From the NCBI GenBank assembly GCA_038043185.1, contig JBBTCO010000014.1, forward strand, positions 1 through 54,502: 54,502 nucleotides of DNA. The letters are read 5' to 3'. This DNA is from UBA5009 sp038043185 (lineage in GTDB: Bacteria; Bdellovibrionota; Bdellovibrionia; Bdellovibrionales; Bdellovibrionaceae). The notes under the pieces are model-generated. The model ran no database searches. It was given only the letters and a program-made list of their open reading frames with translations, and was not told where the DNA came from. Each line of letters begins with the position of its first letter. Position 1 is the first letter of the stretch. Position numbers and translations under genes: made by a program. This document shows positions 9,765 through 18,594 of the stretch, in pieces.

Positions 9765-10034
9765 TTAAGCTTCGAAAGGAACTGGAGAAATTGATTCTAC
9801 TCGGTGAAAACTATCGTAGCTGTCCATACCAGTAGGTAAAAGCGCCAAGTTACGTGATTTTTTCACGGCAGCTGTGACTCTTTTTTGTTGAGCAATGCTC
9901 AGTTTTGAAATTCGAGAAGGCGTGATTTTGCCGCCGTCGCCGATAAATCTCATAAGTGAAGATGGGTCTTTGTAATCAAAAACGTGGTCCCCAGAGAATT
10001 CTTGTCTGTATTTGCTCTTTGCCATTTTTTTCAT
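9765..10034 (-). CDS. rpsR: 30S ribosomal protein S18 (Cys-less)
   Basis: 89 residues. The start is at the ATG at 10034, because GAGGA lies five bases upstream; the longer frame to 10091 has no ribosome site. The core (FDYKDPSSLMRFIGDGGKI, TPSRISKLSIAQQKRV, SRNLALLP) is characteristic of S18, a small-subunit protein that binds with S6 on the platform. There is no cysteine, so the zinc-ligand form of S18 is excluded. A C-terminal extension (TGMDSYDSFHRVESISPVPF) goes beyond the usual length of about 75. It is divergent from rpmB-rplX rather than in the common rpsF-rpsR-rplI operon. Confidence 0.93.
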   Translation of the reverse strand: MKKMAKSKYRQEFSGDHVFDYKDPSSLMRFIGDGGKITPSRISKLSIAQQKRVTAAVKKSRNLALLPTGMDSYDSFHRVESISPVPFEA

Positions 10035-10138
10035 GTTATTCCTCATTCTGTGCGAAACAAAGCTTGTACTAAAAAAAGGGGTTGCCATCAAGTGTCTTTT
10101 TTCATATACGAGAAGATCTTTAGAAACGGGAGAATATC

Positions 10139-10423
10139 ATGAGTCGTTGCGAATTAACCGGAAAAGGCCCAGTCGTTAAAAACTTGGTCAGCCATTCAAA
10201 TATCAAAACTAAGTCTATCGCTTTACCAAATGTGCAGAAAAAACGCATATTTAGCAGGGTTTTGAATCAAATGGTTCGATTGTATATGGCGACAAGCACG
10301 ATTCGTGACATGGAACATATGGGTGGACTCGATAATTTCATCCTCAATCAAAATGATGAACTTCTTTCCAAAAGAGCCATGGATGTAAAAAGAAGAATTA
10401 AACGCAAACTTAAAAGCCACTAG
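10139..10423 (+). CDS. rpmB: 50S ribosomal protein L28
   Basis: 94 residues with the L28 signature at the N-terminus (MSRCELTGKGPVVKNLVSHS, then SNIKTKSIALPNVQKK) and a basic C-terminus (KRRIKRKLKSH). It has only one cysteine, so it is the zinc-free form. The ATG has GGGAGA upstream. It is followed after 14 bases by the L24 gene, so the two are almost certainly one operon. It is divergent from rpsR with a shared 104-base promoter region. Confidence 0.92.
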   Translation: MSRCELTGKGPVVKNLVSHSNIKTKSIALPNVQKKRIFSRVLNQMVRLYMATSTIRDMEHMGGLDNFILNQNDELLSKRAMDVKRRIKRKLKSH

Positions 10424-10437
10424 GAACCGAGGAAATT

Positions 10438-10707
10438 ATGAAAGCAAAATTAAAAATTAAAAAAGGCGCTCAGGTTCAAGTGATTACGGGATCTGACAAA
10501 GGAAAAAAAGGCTCTGTCATAGAGGTCAACTCGACAAAAATGTTGATTAAAGTTGAAGGCGTTCGCGTTCAAACTCATTATGATAAAAAAGAAGGTCTTT
10601 TGAAAAAAGAAGGTTACATCGACTATTCAAATGTGAAGTTGCTTGAATCTGCTCCTAAAAAAGAAAAAAAGGCTGCTAAAAAAGCGACAAAATCTAAGAC
10701 AGCTTAA
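10438..10707 (+). CDS. rplX: 50S ribosomal protein L24
   Basis: 89 residues. The KOW motif near the N-terminus (AQVQVITGSDKGKKGSVIEV) and the following RVQTHYDKKEGLLKKEGYID are typical of L24, an assembly-initiator protein of the large subunit. The C-terminus is a Lys/Ala-rich tail. L24 is usually encoded in the spc operon. Its placement after rpmB means this copy is either relocated or a paralogue; nothing in the window decides which. GAGG precedes the ATG. Confidence 0.9.
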   Translation: MKAKLKIKKGAQVQVITGSDKGKKGSVIEVNSTKMLIKVEGVRVQTHYDKKEGLLKKEGYIDYSNVKLLESAPKKEKKAAKKATKSKTA

Positions 10708-10732
10708 TTGCTGATGAAGAGAAGGGAGCCCA

Positions 10733-11083
10733 GTGAAGTTTGTATTCATAGCCTCTCTTCCACTGTTTTTTTTATTTTCTTTAATAAGTTATGCTGAAGA
10801 AAAACCGACGACAACAGTTCCTGCTCCCGCTCCGGAAGAAAAATCCATCACAGATTATTTTTTACTCTGCAAGAATTTGAAAATAGTTCGTACATTGCGT
10901 GTGGAGTCCACTCCTCAAAAATGCACCACTATTTACACGAAATTGGGTCAGGATCGTTCGATTGGTTCGTCCCAGCGTCCAGCTCTTTGCCGTGATTTTG
11001 CCCATCAGGTTCGCGACACGCTTGTGAATGCAGGATGGAAATGCAAGGAAGTCAAAAGCGGAGTGTCTCATCACAATGAGTGA
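10733..11083 (+). CDS. Small secreted protein with four cysteines
   Basis: 116 residues from a GTG at 10733 preceded by GAAGGGAG. Sec signal peptide: FVFIASLPLFFLFSLISYAEE with cleavage after YA. A short Pro/Ala/Glu linker follows, then a mature domain with four Cys (LLCKN, KCTTIY, LCRDFA, KCKEV) that may form two disulfides. No family is recognised. The stop overlaps the ATG of the amidase gene (ATGAGTGA), so the two are translationally coupled. Confidence 0.7.
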   Translation: MKFVFIASLPLFFLFSLISYAEEKPTTTVPAPAPEEKSITDYFLLCKNLKIVRTLRVESTPQKCTTIYTKLGQDRSIGSSQRPALCRDFAHQVRDTLVNAGWKCKEVKSGVSHHNE

Positions 11084-11891
11084 TACTTTAAAAGTAGCTC
11101 TGACGCAGATGACTTCGGTCGATGATGTTGCAAAAAATTTTTCACAAATAATTCATATTCTTGATCAGCTCTCAACGACAGTCGATATTGTCTCGTTTCC
11201 CGAAAACTGCCTGTATATGCGAATTAAAGAAGGCGAACAAATTCCCTTCTTTAAACTTTCTGATCCAATATTTTATGAATTGGGGCTTGAAGCAAAGAAG
11301 CGATCTTGTGTTTTGCATTTGGGTTCCGTTCCGGTGGAACTGGACGAAGGAAAATTCAATTGCAGTGTGCTGATTGATAGCGAGGGCAAGTCCACGGCCA
11401 CCTACCAGAAGATCCATCTTTTTGATATTCAGTTAAATGAACAAAAACCAATTCGTGAGTCCGATGTTTTTCATTATGGTTCGCAGCCGTCGATATTAAA
11501 GCTAAACGATTGGAAGATGGGTCAGAGTATCTGTTATGATCTGAGGTTCTCAGAGCTCTACCGATGTTATGCCCTTCGTGAAGTCGATCTGATTTTTGTA
11601 CCCTCGGCCTTCTTGGTTACAACTGGTCAAGCTCATTGGGAAACATTGTTGCGAGCTCGAGCGATCGAATCGCAGGCTTATGTAATAGCGAGTGCTCAAT
11701 CCGGAATGCATCAAAGTGTAAAAACCGCGTCATTTCGCGAGACTTACGGTCATGCCATGGCTATCGATCCGTGGGGTCAAGTTTTAACTCGCTTGGATAC
11801 ATCGCCATCTGTGCAAATTTTAACTTTGAATAAACAGCGAATTGCTGAAGTTCGGCAACAAATTCCAATGAAGGATCATCGTCGCCTTTAA
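11076..11891 (+). CDS. Nitrilase-superfamily amidase (Nit-like)
   Basis: 271 residues; the start is the ATG at 11076 overlapping the previous stop. The carbon-nitrogen hydrolase triad is present: Glu in SFPENCLY, Lys in YQKIHLFD, nucleophile Cys in GQSICYDLRFSELYR. KIHLFD and ICYDLRF place it near the Nit1/Nit2 branch (deaminated-glutathione amidase or omega-amidase), enzymes that repair or recycle transamination by-products. Length and motif spacing are normal. The precise substrate cannot be read from sequence. It is probably cytoplasmic. Confidence 0.87.
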   Translation: MSDTLKVALTQMTSVDDVAKNFSQIIHILDQLSTTVDIVSFPENCLYMRIKEGEQIPFFKLSDPIFYELGLEAKKRSCVLHLGSVPVELDEGKFNCSVLIDSEGKSTATYQKIHLFDIQLNEQKPIRESDVFHYGSQPSILKLNDWKMGQSICYDLRFSELYRCYALREVDLIFVPSAFLVTTGQAHWETLLRARAIESQAYVIASAQSGMHQSVKTASFRETYGHAMAIDPWGQVLTRLDTSPSVQILTLNKQRIAEVRQQIPMKDHRRL

Positions 11892-11940
11892 AAGCGACTT
11901 CATCAGTGACAATTTTTAAAATTTGCGATTTTATTGATAT

Positions 11941-12195
11941 ATGAAACTTTTAAAATACATCCTGATCATTGCAATTTTAGCATCGACAAATTTGATTCTC
12001 GCTCAGAATCGCTCCTCGGTGCCACAGGTGGACGAGAGCAAGGAAGCTGAAGTAGCTCAAAAAGTAAAAAAGAAACTTTATCCTGGGGGCAAGGACGAGA
12101 CCGAGCTTAAAGTGCAACCGGCGCTTAGTAAACCCATAAGGAAAATTACGCCGACTGTGGAAGAAACTCCCGAGCGTGAAGCCGAACATGACTGA
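11941..12195 (+). CDS. Small secreted, charged protein
   Basis: 84 residues. Signal peptide LLKYILIIAILASTNLILAQ with cleavage after LA. The mature part is short, low-complexity and charged (Lys, Glu, Pro), with no domain. It is probably a disordered periplasmic peptide. It ends 26 bases before ETF:ubiquinone oxidoreductase on the same strand and may be cotranscribed with it. Confidence 0.55.
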   Translation: MKLLKYILIIAILASTNLILAQNRSSVPQVDESKEAEVAQKVKKKLYPGGKDETELKVQPALSKPIRKITPTVEETPEREAEHD

Positions 12196-12221
12196 GGATA
12201 CGACAACAAAGGAGTTTTCCT

Positions 12222-13952
12222 ATGGCGCAAATTGATCAACTTCCTGAGGGCGTTACCCGTGAAACCATGGAAGCTGATGTGGTGATCGTTGGTGGTGGTG
12301 CTGCTGGCCTTTCCTGCGCACTTCAGCTGCACAAACAAATTCAAAACCACAATAAAGAAATTTCTGAAGGTAAAAAAACAGGAGCAGCCATAGCCGATCC
12401 GATGATTGTCGTTTTGGAAAAGGGCTCAGAAATCGGAGCTCACAGTTTTTCTGGAGCGGTGTTGAATCCTTCGGCTTTGAAGGAGCTCATTCCAGATTAT
12501 CGCGAACAAGGTTGTCCCATCGAAAGTGATGTTAAAAAGGACGCCGTTTATTATTTAGGCTCGGATTATTCTGTGAAATTGCCAATCACTCCACCGCCTT
12601 TTCACAATGTAGGAAAGCATATTATTTCACTTTCAAAATTCAATCGTTGGTTGGCGACAAAATGTGAAGAAAAAGGAATCAATATTTTTCCAGGTTTTGC
12701 TGCGGTGGAAGTTCTTTATGAAGGGGACAAAGTTGTTGGTGTCAGAACCGGGGACAAAGGCCGTGATAAAGAGGGAAAACCAAAAGCGAATTTTGAAGCT
12801 GGTTTAATTTTGAAATCGAAGTTGGTTATTTTTTGCGAAGGACCGCGCGGGTCTTTATTCCAATCCCATTCTAAAAAATTAAATCTTCGTGCTGGTCGCA
12901 ATGAGGAAGTTTTTGAAGAAGGTGTCAAAGAAATTATTCAAATGCCTCCGGGTACGGTCGAGCCAGGCCAAGTGATCCACACGATGGGATTCCCTCTCTC
13001 AAAAAGTATTGGTGGAACTTTTATATACACGATTCCTGGAGATAAAATTATTTTAGGATTGGTAGTCTATCTTGATACCAAAGATCCTTTACTTGATCCT
13101 CATCGTGAATTGCAAAGATTGAAAACTCATCCTTTCCTGCAGAAAATGCTGAAGGGTGGAAAAGTCGTTGTTTATGGCGGAAAAACTCTTCCTGCAGGGG
13201 GATGGTATTCCCGTCCAAAACTTTTTGGTGATGGTTGGATGGTGTGTGGGGATAGTGCCAGCTTTGTGGACGTGCAAAAACTTAAGGGCATTCATTTGGG
13301 AATGAAATCAGGAATGCTTGCAGGTGATGTCGCTATGGAAGCCCTGGCTGCCTCAGATTTCTCGGAAAATGTGACAAAGTCCTATGAAACTAAAATTGAA
13401 CAAAGTTTTGTCAAAAAAGAACTCTATCGGGTGCGGAATTTCCATCAAACTTTGAGCATGGGAATTTTTGAGTCTTTGCCTTTAATCGCCTTGCAAGAGA
13501 TTACGGGCGGCCGGGGTTTAATAAATAACATGAAAGTGGAAAAGGATGCAAAAACCACCGAAACTGTGGTCGAGATTTGGGGCCCTCAGGGCCTAGAGCA
13601 TAAGGAAAATAAGCTGCCCAAACCGGATGGGGTATTATTTTTTGATAAACTTTCCAGCGTTTATTTGACTGGGACCATGCATGATGAAAATTCACCTAAC
13701 CATTTGATTTTAAAGGATGGGGACGTCTGTCGAAGTATCTGCGCTCCTCAATACAAAAGCCCTTGCAACCATTTTTGCCCCGCGAATGTTTATGAAATGC
13801 AGCCATCCAAAAAATACAAAGGTGAGTACGAACTACAAATAAACTTCACAAATTGCATTCATTGTAAAACCTGTGATATAAAGTGCCCCTTCGAGAATAT
13901 AGATTGGACGACTCCAGAAGGTGGGGGCGGTCCACAATATCGAGACACCTAA
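12222..13952 (+). CDS. Electron transfer flavoprotein:ubiquinone oxidoreductase
   Basis: 576 residues, the usual length. The N-terminal FAD-binding motif is VVIVGGGAAGLSCALQL. The segment with EKGSEIGAHSFSGAVLNP and GDSASFVDVQKLKGIHLGMK is typical of ETF-QO. The C-terminal [4Fe-4S] domain has ligands in NCIHCKTCDIKCP followed by a GGGGP end. The enzyme passes electrons from reduced ETF (fatty-acid and amino-acid oxidation) to the quinone pool at the inner membrane. ETF alpha and beta subunits are not in the window. A Shine-Dalgarno (AAGGAG) precedes the ATG. Confidence 0.95.
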   Translation: MAQIDQLPEGVTRETMEADVVIVGGGAAGLSCALQLHKQIQNHNKEISEGKKTGAAIADPMIVVLEKGSEIGAHSFSGAVLNPSALKELIPDYREQGCPIESDVKKDAVYYLGSDYSVKLPITPPPFHNVGKHIISLSKFNRWLATKCEEKGINIFPGFAAVEVLYEGDKVVGVRTGDKGRDKEGKPKANFEAGLILKSKLVIFCEGPRGSLFQSHSKKLNLRAGRNEEVFEEGVKEIIQMPPGTVEPGQVIHTMGFPLSKSIGGTFIYTIPGDKIILGLVVYLDTKDPLLDPHRELQRLKTHPFLQKMLKGGKVVVYGGKTLPAGGWYSRPKLFGDGWMVCGDSASFVDVQKLKGIHLGMKSGMLAGDVAMEALAASDFSENVTKSYETKIEQSFVKKELYRVRNFHQTLSMGIFESLPLIALQEITGGRGLINNMKVEKDAKTTETVVEIWGPQGLEHKENKLPKPDGVLFFDKLSSVYLTGTMHDENSPNHLILKDGDVCRSICAPQYKSPCNHFCPANVYEMQPSKKYKGEYELQINFTNCIHCKTCDIKCPFENIDWTTPEGGGGPQYRDT

Positions 13953-14022
13953 AAGAACTCCTTACGGATAGCCGAAAGGCCATTGGGAAGAGGGAGTTCT
14001 GAACAACCGAAAGGACTCCTCT
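13953..14022 (+). other. Structured spacer with nested hairpin
   Basis: Between two co-directional genes AGAACTCC (13956-13963) pairs with GGAGTTCT (13993-14000). Inside it, GCC-GAAA-GGC forms a GNRA-capped stem, with several further pairs between. There is no T run, so it is not a normal terminator. It may be a processing or translational control element for the methyltransferase. Confidence 0.45.
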
Positions 14023-15147
14023 GTGCCACAATTTTATGCCTCATGCCCCAAAGGAATGATCGAAGCTCTTGAAAAAGAACTTCAGGAATTAGGACTTCAA
14101 ACCATTGATCGAAATCCCGGAGGAGTCGTTTTTGAAAGTAACTGGGAAGGTTGCTACAAAGCAAATTTGCACTCACGATTAGCGAGTCGAATTTTAAAGC
14201 CGATCTTGGATTTTTCCGCTTATCAACCCGAAGAACTTTACAAACAAGTTTTGCGCCATGACTTCACTAAGTATATTAAACCAAATCAATCCATCAGCAT
14301 TGATGCCTCTGTAAAAGATTGCATGATGAATGATCAACGTTATGTCGCGATGAAAATTAAAGATGCAATCGTCGATCAATTTCGTGACAAGTTTGGGATT
14401 CGTCCAGATGTGGAAAATGACCGTCCAACTTTGCGAATTCACGTCAAAGCTTACAAGAATTATTTTTCTTTAGCCTTGGACACTTCGGGTGAAAGCTTAT
14501 TTCAACGGGGTTACCGAACTGAAGTTGTAGAGGCTCCGCTGAAAGAAAATTTAGCAGCGGGTTTGCTGAAGCTCAGTGAGTGGGATCAGAAATCTCCCTT
14601 GGTGGATTTTATGTGTGGTTCTGGTACATTTTTAATCGAAGGGGCTATGATAGCCTTGAACATTGCGCCAGGGATTCATCGCAAACGATTTGGTTTTATG
14701 AATTGGCTCAACTTTGAAAAAGAAGTATGGGAAAAATTAGTTACTGAAGCCATGGATCAGGAAAAACAAGATCTTGAATTCAAGTTGTATGGCTTTGATA
14801 TCGATCGTCGCGCTATCAACATGGCTAAAGAGAACGCCGCAAATGCGGGTGTGGACCACGTGATCGAATTTAAACGTGAACCTGTTGCGACAGTGACTCC
14901 GCCAACCGAAAAAGGCTTAGCCGTAGTAAATCCACCCTACGGTGCGCGCATTGGTGATGAAGATAATCTGCGAGATGTGTATCGCGACTTGGGATTTACT
15001 CTCAAGCATCGATTCAAAGGTTGGGACTGCTGGATTCTTTCGGGCAACCGGGAACTGATTGGCGATATGAAGCTGAAATCAACTCGAAAACATTTCGTCT
15101 ATAACGGAAATATCGAATGTCGGTTCTTAAAATACTCCATGTTCTAA
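14023..15147 (+). CDS. THUMP-domain rRNA guanine-N2 methyltransferase (RlmL-like)
   Basis: 374 residues from a GTG at 14023. An N-terminal ferredoxin-like part with a THUMP domain (about 1-160) precedes a Rossmann methyltransferase. SAM motif I is DFMCGSGTFLIEGAM, the acidic loop is YGFDIDRRAINMAKENA, and the catalytic NPPYGARIGDE is the motif of enzymes making m2G. This matches the N-terminal half of RlmKL (YcbY), which methylates 23S rRNA G2445, without the RlmK half. It is convergent with a large lipoprotein gene across a foldback repeat. Confidence 0.88.
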   Translation: MPQFYASCPKGMIEALEKELQELGLQTIDRNPGGVVFESNWEGCYKANLHSRLASRILKPILDFSAYQPEELYKQVLRHDFTKYIKPNQSISIDASVKDCMMNDQRYVAMKIKDAIVDQFRDKFGIRPDVENDRPTLRIHVKAYKNYFSLALDTSGESLFQRGYRTEVVEAPLKENLAAGLLKLSEWDQKSPLVDFMCGSGTFLIEGAMIALNIAPGIHRKRFGFMNWLNFEKEVWEKLVTEAMDQEKQDLEFKLYGFDIDRRAINMAKENAANAGVDHVIEFKREPVATVTPPTEKGLAVVNPPYGARIGDEDNLRDVYRDLGFTLKHRFKGWDCWILSGNRELIGDMKLKSTRKHFVYNGNIECRFLKYSMF

Positions 15148-15182
15148 AACACGCCACGCTCTAAGTTGGTAATTCGCAATAG

Positions 15183-15357
15183 ATAATTCAAATTATTGCG
15201 AAAATCTTGTTGGCTTTAAAAAGCCCCTTGTCTATTTTTGCAAGCTCAGTCGGCCAGGATGGCCATAAGACTGGAATCCATGGAGGGATGCCTTGCAAAA
15301 ATAGACAAGGGGCTTTTTAAAGCTATCACGATACTCATCGACAATAATCTGAATTAT
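15183..15357. repeat. 175-bp nested foldback element
   Basis: Outer ends ATAATTCAAATTATTG (15183-15198) and CAATAATCTGAATTAT (15342-15357) are inverted with one mismatch. Inside them, 15213-15244 and 15292-15323 are perfect 32-base complements. The 47-base centre contains further stems (CAGTC/GACTG around GGCCA/TGGCC). It lies exactly between two convergent genes. It may act as a bidirectional terminator, but the size and nested terminal repeats suggest a mobile foldback sequence. Confidence 0.8.
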
Positions 15358-15367
15358 TAATTACGAA

Positions 15368-18300
15368 CTACCAGCTGGGCGCGCTGGTGTCTGTGTATTT
15401 GAAAATTTTTGCGTTTGTGACGGTGACGCCAGAGGATGGAGTAGTGCAATAGTTTGTTTTGTTGATCTCGCCTTCACCTTGATAAGATCCAACATTGAGT
15501 GCGTAGACACAATGATCGCCCGATTGACAAAGTCCGTTGTCATTGCCCACATCATCGCCATCAATTTCAATTGCATATTTTAAGAAAGTTTTCCCGTTGA
15601 CAGTTACAACATCATTTCCCGACAAAGAACTTGTGCAGTTCCCGCCAGAAAAACTGATGGCGGGGTTTTGTGAAAAGTAGCTGAAGCTGCTATTGTAAAG
15701 TGAAGTCGAAGGTTTTAAGCGCCAGTCCCAAATGCGACATGCAAAACTGCCATCGCAGGGCCCTTGATTGCTCACAGATGGAAATGTGCCAGTGCTTCGC
15801 GACCATCCACGAAATCCAAAATTAAAATCGAGCCATTCAGCGATCGAAGTCAGTGCTGTAAATGCCGAGGTGCCATTGCTGTCCACAGTATTTGTAGCAT
15901 CATCGCTAGTTACTTTAGTAACGAATGAACCGAGTGCGCTTCCACTTGCAGTTTCTGGTGTACCTCGACAAGCCGCATTTAGATTTGTAGTTACGCCTGT
16001 AGTTCCAATCAAACAAGCGTTGGCTTCGCCATAAGTACTTACCATATAACCGTTGAAGGCTGCCTCGTAATTTCTGTCTATGTAAACTGATCCAGTAGAA
16101 TTGACTGAATTGGTTGAAACTGTGTTGTAAAAAATATTATTAAGGCTCGCAGTTGGAGTAACAACATCACCAAATATCAAAATATTATCATCGTTATTTC
16201 CAACCACCGTTGAGTTGAAAAAATTATCCGAGACATTGTCGCCCCAAAGTTGGAGCCCAAAATCCGTATTATTTATTAAGGTCAAATGCGATAAATAGTT
16301 GGAGCTTGTCGAAGATACGCCATCCAATGTGATTCCATTCCCTTCGACACCAAAGATAGTGATTTGCGAAAGGACAGAGTTGGTAACATCACTTAACGCA
16401 ATCCCAGTCGCATATCCTAAGCTAGCTTGGGCATCAATATTTGAGATAGAGACTCTTTGGAAAATATTTCCGTCACTAAAATTAGAATAGATTCCAAAAG
16501 CGGCCGAGGTGGTTACCATTCCTGAAAGCTGAATATCTGTTAGTTTGTTAGAGTTTGCTGAATTTAAGAAAACAGCAGAAGCAGTTCCTCCTGCAAATTG
16601 AATTTTTGCCATTCGTAAAAATTTAATAAAATTGAAACTTGAGTTATCTAAACTGATGGCGGAATTGACATTGAAAATATCAATGTGACTGTTCAGATTT
16701 TTGTTTGAATTCAATAATCGAATCGCAGAATAGGAACCAGAGCTATTAAAATTTTTAAAAGTTGACGACTGTATTCGAGTTAACTTAGTGCCGTTGAGAA
16801 CAATACCAGCGCCGGCATAGTTTGCTACAGTGCCATATTTGCCATCCAAATTGACTTCAAACCACAGGAATTTTTTCTGATAACCGCAGAATATGCCACG
16901 CATATCCAGCCCCGAAGTTGTCGAACCACCATCGTTTCGACAATTTGCAGTGAATGAAGATCCTGTTTGATTAATTTTTGATATACCCAAAGTTACAAAT
17001 GAAATTCCGCTGGCGCCAATTTGATATCCACCTTCAGTGTCTTGATCAGCATTGATAACGTAAATAGGATGGTTAGTATCGCTTAGCAAAAGGCTTGCGG
17101 GGCTGGCATTCACAGGAAGTTGTAGAATTGAATTACTCCACCAAGCTGCAGCCGTACTTGCGCCGTAAAGAGCGCCGACGTTGACTCCACCACTTGTCAC
17201 GTGAATTTGTGTAAAATTAGGAATCCAAGCTCCACTAGCGCCGCTCGCTTGGATTAGGTTTTTTAAACCTTTATCTGTTTTTAAGGATTTGCTGTAAAAT
17301 GTGATGACTCCGCTGGTTCCGGAGTCCGCATCATTACAGATCCAATTAAAAAGATTTAAGTTGTCAGTGATCGTTAAGGTCGAGCAAGACATGCTACTAA
17401 TAACTGGAACTTCAACACGTTTTATTTCAGCAGCATGAATGCAGCCAGTAAAATAGTCGCCGCTTTCACTGCCGTTGCAAGCTGTTGCTGTCGCATTGTA
17501 AACTTGTGTTCCGTCGCTTTTTATATATTTATTCCAAGTTGAGCTCACGTCGTAATTGTCAGCAACCGTTAAAGGAAATGAGGCAAGGCCGGCGCCACTT
17601 ATGGTCAATGAGTTGGTGATGGCATTGCTGCCATCGGTAAAAGCAATATTCAATTGAGCTAGCAAACTCGCTGAGACACTCTTCGGGTTAAATTCAATTT
17701 GCAATTTACACGTTGCCCCCGCAACAAATGCAGATGGCAGTGTTGGGCAAGCTTGGGCAAATGATCCGCCTGGGTAAGCCGCGCCAACAAAATTAAAATT
17801 TGTCGTACTCGATAAACTGAGTGCTGAGATATTTATGTTGTTCGCCGATATATTTTTAATAGTTACTGTTTGGATGGACGAGAAGTTCAGCACCGTGTCT
17901 GAAAAGGTAGCTCCAGCAGTAATAAGGAAATGTCCTGCTGTGCCCGTGATACTGATAGCGCTGGTTCCTGCAAGCGAGGAAGTTGAATTTAGAGCAGGAA
18001 GATCTTTAATTACCGATTGTCCTTTAGAGCCAACTAAACTTGAAGTATTCAAGTCCAAAGAATCTGTACTTACATAATTCAAATCACTCGAAGAGTCGCC
18101 AGCAACAACGGTATAACGAAATATTAAAGTATTTGTCCCATTTCCAGAATAGTAAGTGGCTTCATGATCGACACTGCCGGTTTCAAGTTTTAGTTTAGGA
18201 GGGAAAGTCGATATGTTGTTTGTGGCATATTGCGCGGAAACCGTATCAGAAAATACAACTTTAATCTCAACGATTTGATTTAAATTATAGGCTCCTGAAA

Positions 18301-18454
18301 CTGGATTTGCCTCCACTTTCAATACTTGAACAGGTTCAGCGGTGGAGCTTATATCCACGTTAAGTCCCGAGAGTTTGGGTATTGCATTTGTGCAGGATTG
18401 CAGTAATGCAAAACAAGTAAGAACAAATAGGGTTTTAAACGAACATTTGCCCAT
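15368..18454 (-). CDS. Very large surface lipoprotein (anchor-D domain plus beta-helix)
   Basis: 1028 residues. Lipoprotein signal with lipobox LLQSC (Cys21). An Ig-like region follows (about 45-150), then a choice-of-anchor-D-like beta domain (about 170-290: TVTIKNISANN, FVAGATCKLQIEFNPKS, SLTISGAG). The next part is a long Ser/Thr/Asn/Gly-rich region with repeated short strands (IHVTSGGVNVG, LDGVSSTSSNYLSHLTL, LDNSSFNFIKFLRM), typical of a right-handed parallel beta-helix. It is probably an outer-membrane, surface-exposed adhesin or enzyme-like fibre. No catalytic residues can be assigned. CTCAAAATGAG-type motifs lie upstream (18491-18501, 18555-18565). Confidence 0.8.
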   Translation of the reverse strand: MGKCSFKTLFVLTCFALLQSCTNAIPKLSGLNVDISSTAEPVQVLKVEANPVSGAYNLNQIVEIKVVFSDTVSAQYATNNISTFPPKLKLETGSVDHEATYYSGNGTNTLIFRYTVVAGDSSSDLNYVSTDSLDLNTSSLVGSKGQSVIKDLPALNSTSSLAGTSAISITGTAGHFLITAGATFSDTVLNFSSIQTVTIKNISANNINISALSLSSTTNFNFVGAAYPGGSFAQACPTLPSAFVAGATCKLQIEFNPKSVSASLLAQLNIAFTDGSNAITNSLTISGAGLASFPLTVADNYDVSSTWNKYIKSDGTQVYNATATACNGSESGDYFTGCIHAAEIKRVEVPVISSMSCSTLTITDNLNLFNWICNDADSGTSGVITFYSKSLKTDKGLKNLIQASGASGAWIPNFTQIHVTSGGVNVGALYGASTAAAWWSNSILQLPVNASPASLLLSDTNHPIYVINADQDTEGGYQIGASGISFVTLGISKINQTGSSFTANCRNDGGSTTSGLDMRGIFCGYQKKFLWFEVNLDGKYGTVANYAGAGIVLNGTKLTRIQSSTFKNFNSSGSYSAIRLLNSNKNLNSHIDIFNVNSAISLDNSSFNFIKFLRMAKIQFAGGTASAVFLNSANSNKLTDIQLSGMVTTSAAFGIYSNFSDGNIFQRVSISNIDAQASLGYATGIALSDVTNSVLSQITIFGVEGNGITLDGVSSTSSNYLSHLTLINNTDFGLQLWGDNVSDNFFNSTVVGNNDDNILIFGDVVTPTASLNNIFYNTVSTNSVNSTGSVYIDRNYEAAFNGYMVSTYGEANACLIGTTGVTTNLNAACRGTPETASGSALGSFVTKVTSDDATNTVDSNGTSAFTALTSIAEWLDFNFGFRGWSRSTGTFPSVSNQGPCDGSFACRIWDWRLKPSTSLYNSSFSYFSQNPAISFSGGNCTSSLSGNDVVTVNGKTFLKYAIEIDGDDVGNDNGLCQSGDHCVYALNVGSYQGEGEINKTNYCTTPSSGVTVTNAKIFKYTDTSAPSW

Positions 18455-18490
18455 GCAAACTTATCGGTTTAAGACCAGCAAGGCTTAAGC

Positions 18491-18565
18491 CTCAAAATGA
18501 GAAGAAGGGGTTTATTATCAAACTGTTCTACAGTGCCTAATTCGTCACGCACATCTTATTTTGAG
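18491..18565. promoter_or_regulatory. Two CTCAAAAT(G/A)AG-type motifs upstream of the lipoprotein
   Basis: CTCAAAATGAG at 18491-18501 is a perfect palindrome with a 3-bp centre. CTTATTTTGAG at 18555-18565 is its imperfect reverse-oriented relative. Both lie upstream of the 18454 start. The first matches the centre of the palindrome found in front of the TIGR02147 regulator. Operator function is inferred. Confidence 0.35.
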
Positions 18566-18594
18566 TCACAATTTCGATTATTTTAAGTTTATGC

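Noticed and set aside
10035..10138. Zur box between rpsR and rpmB
   Set aside because: No palindrome similar to the 27742 site or to known Zur boxes is visible.
12078..12350. Minus-strand frame opposite the start of ETF:ubiquinone oxidoreductase
   Set aside because: It overlaps a strongly supported gene and has no protein-like features.
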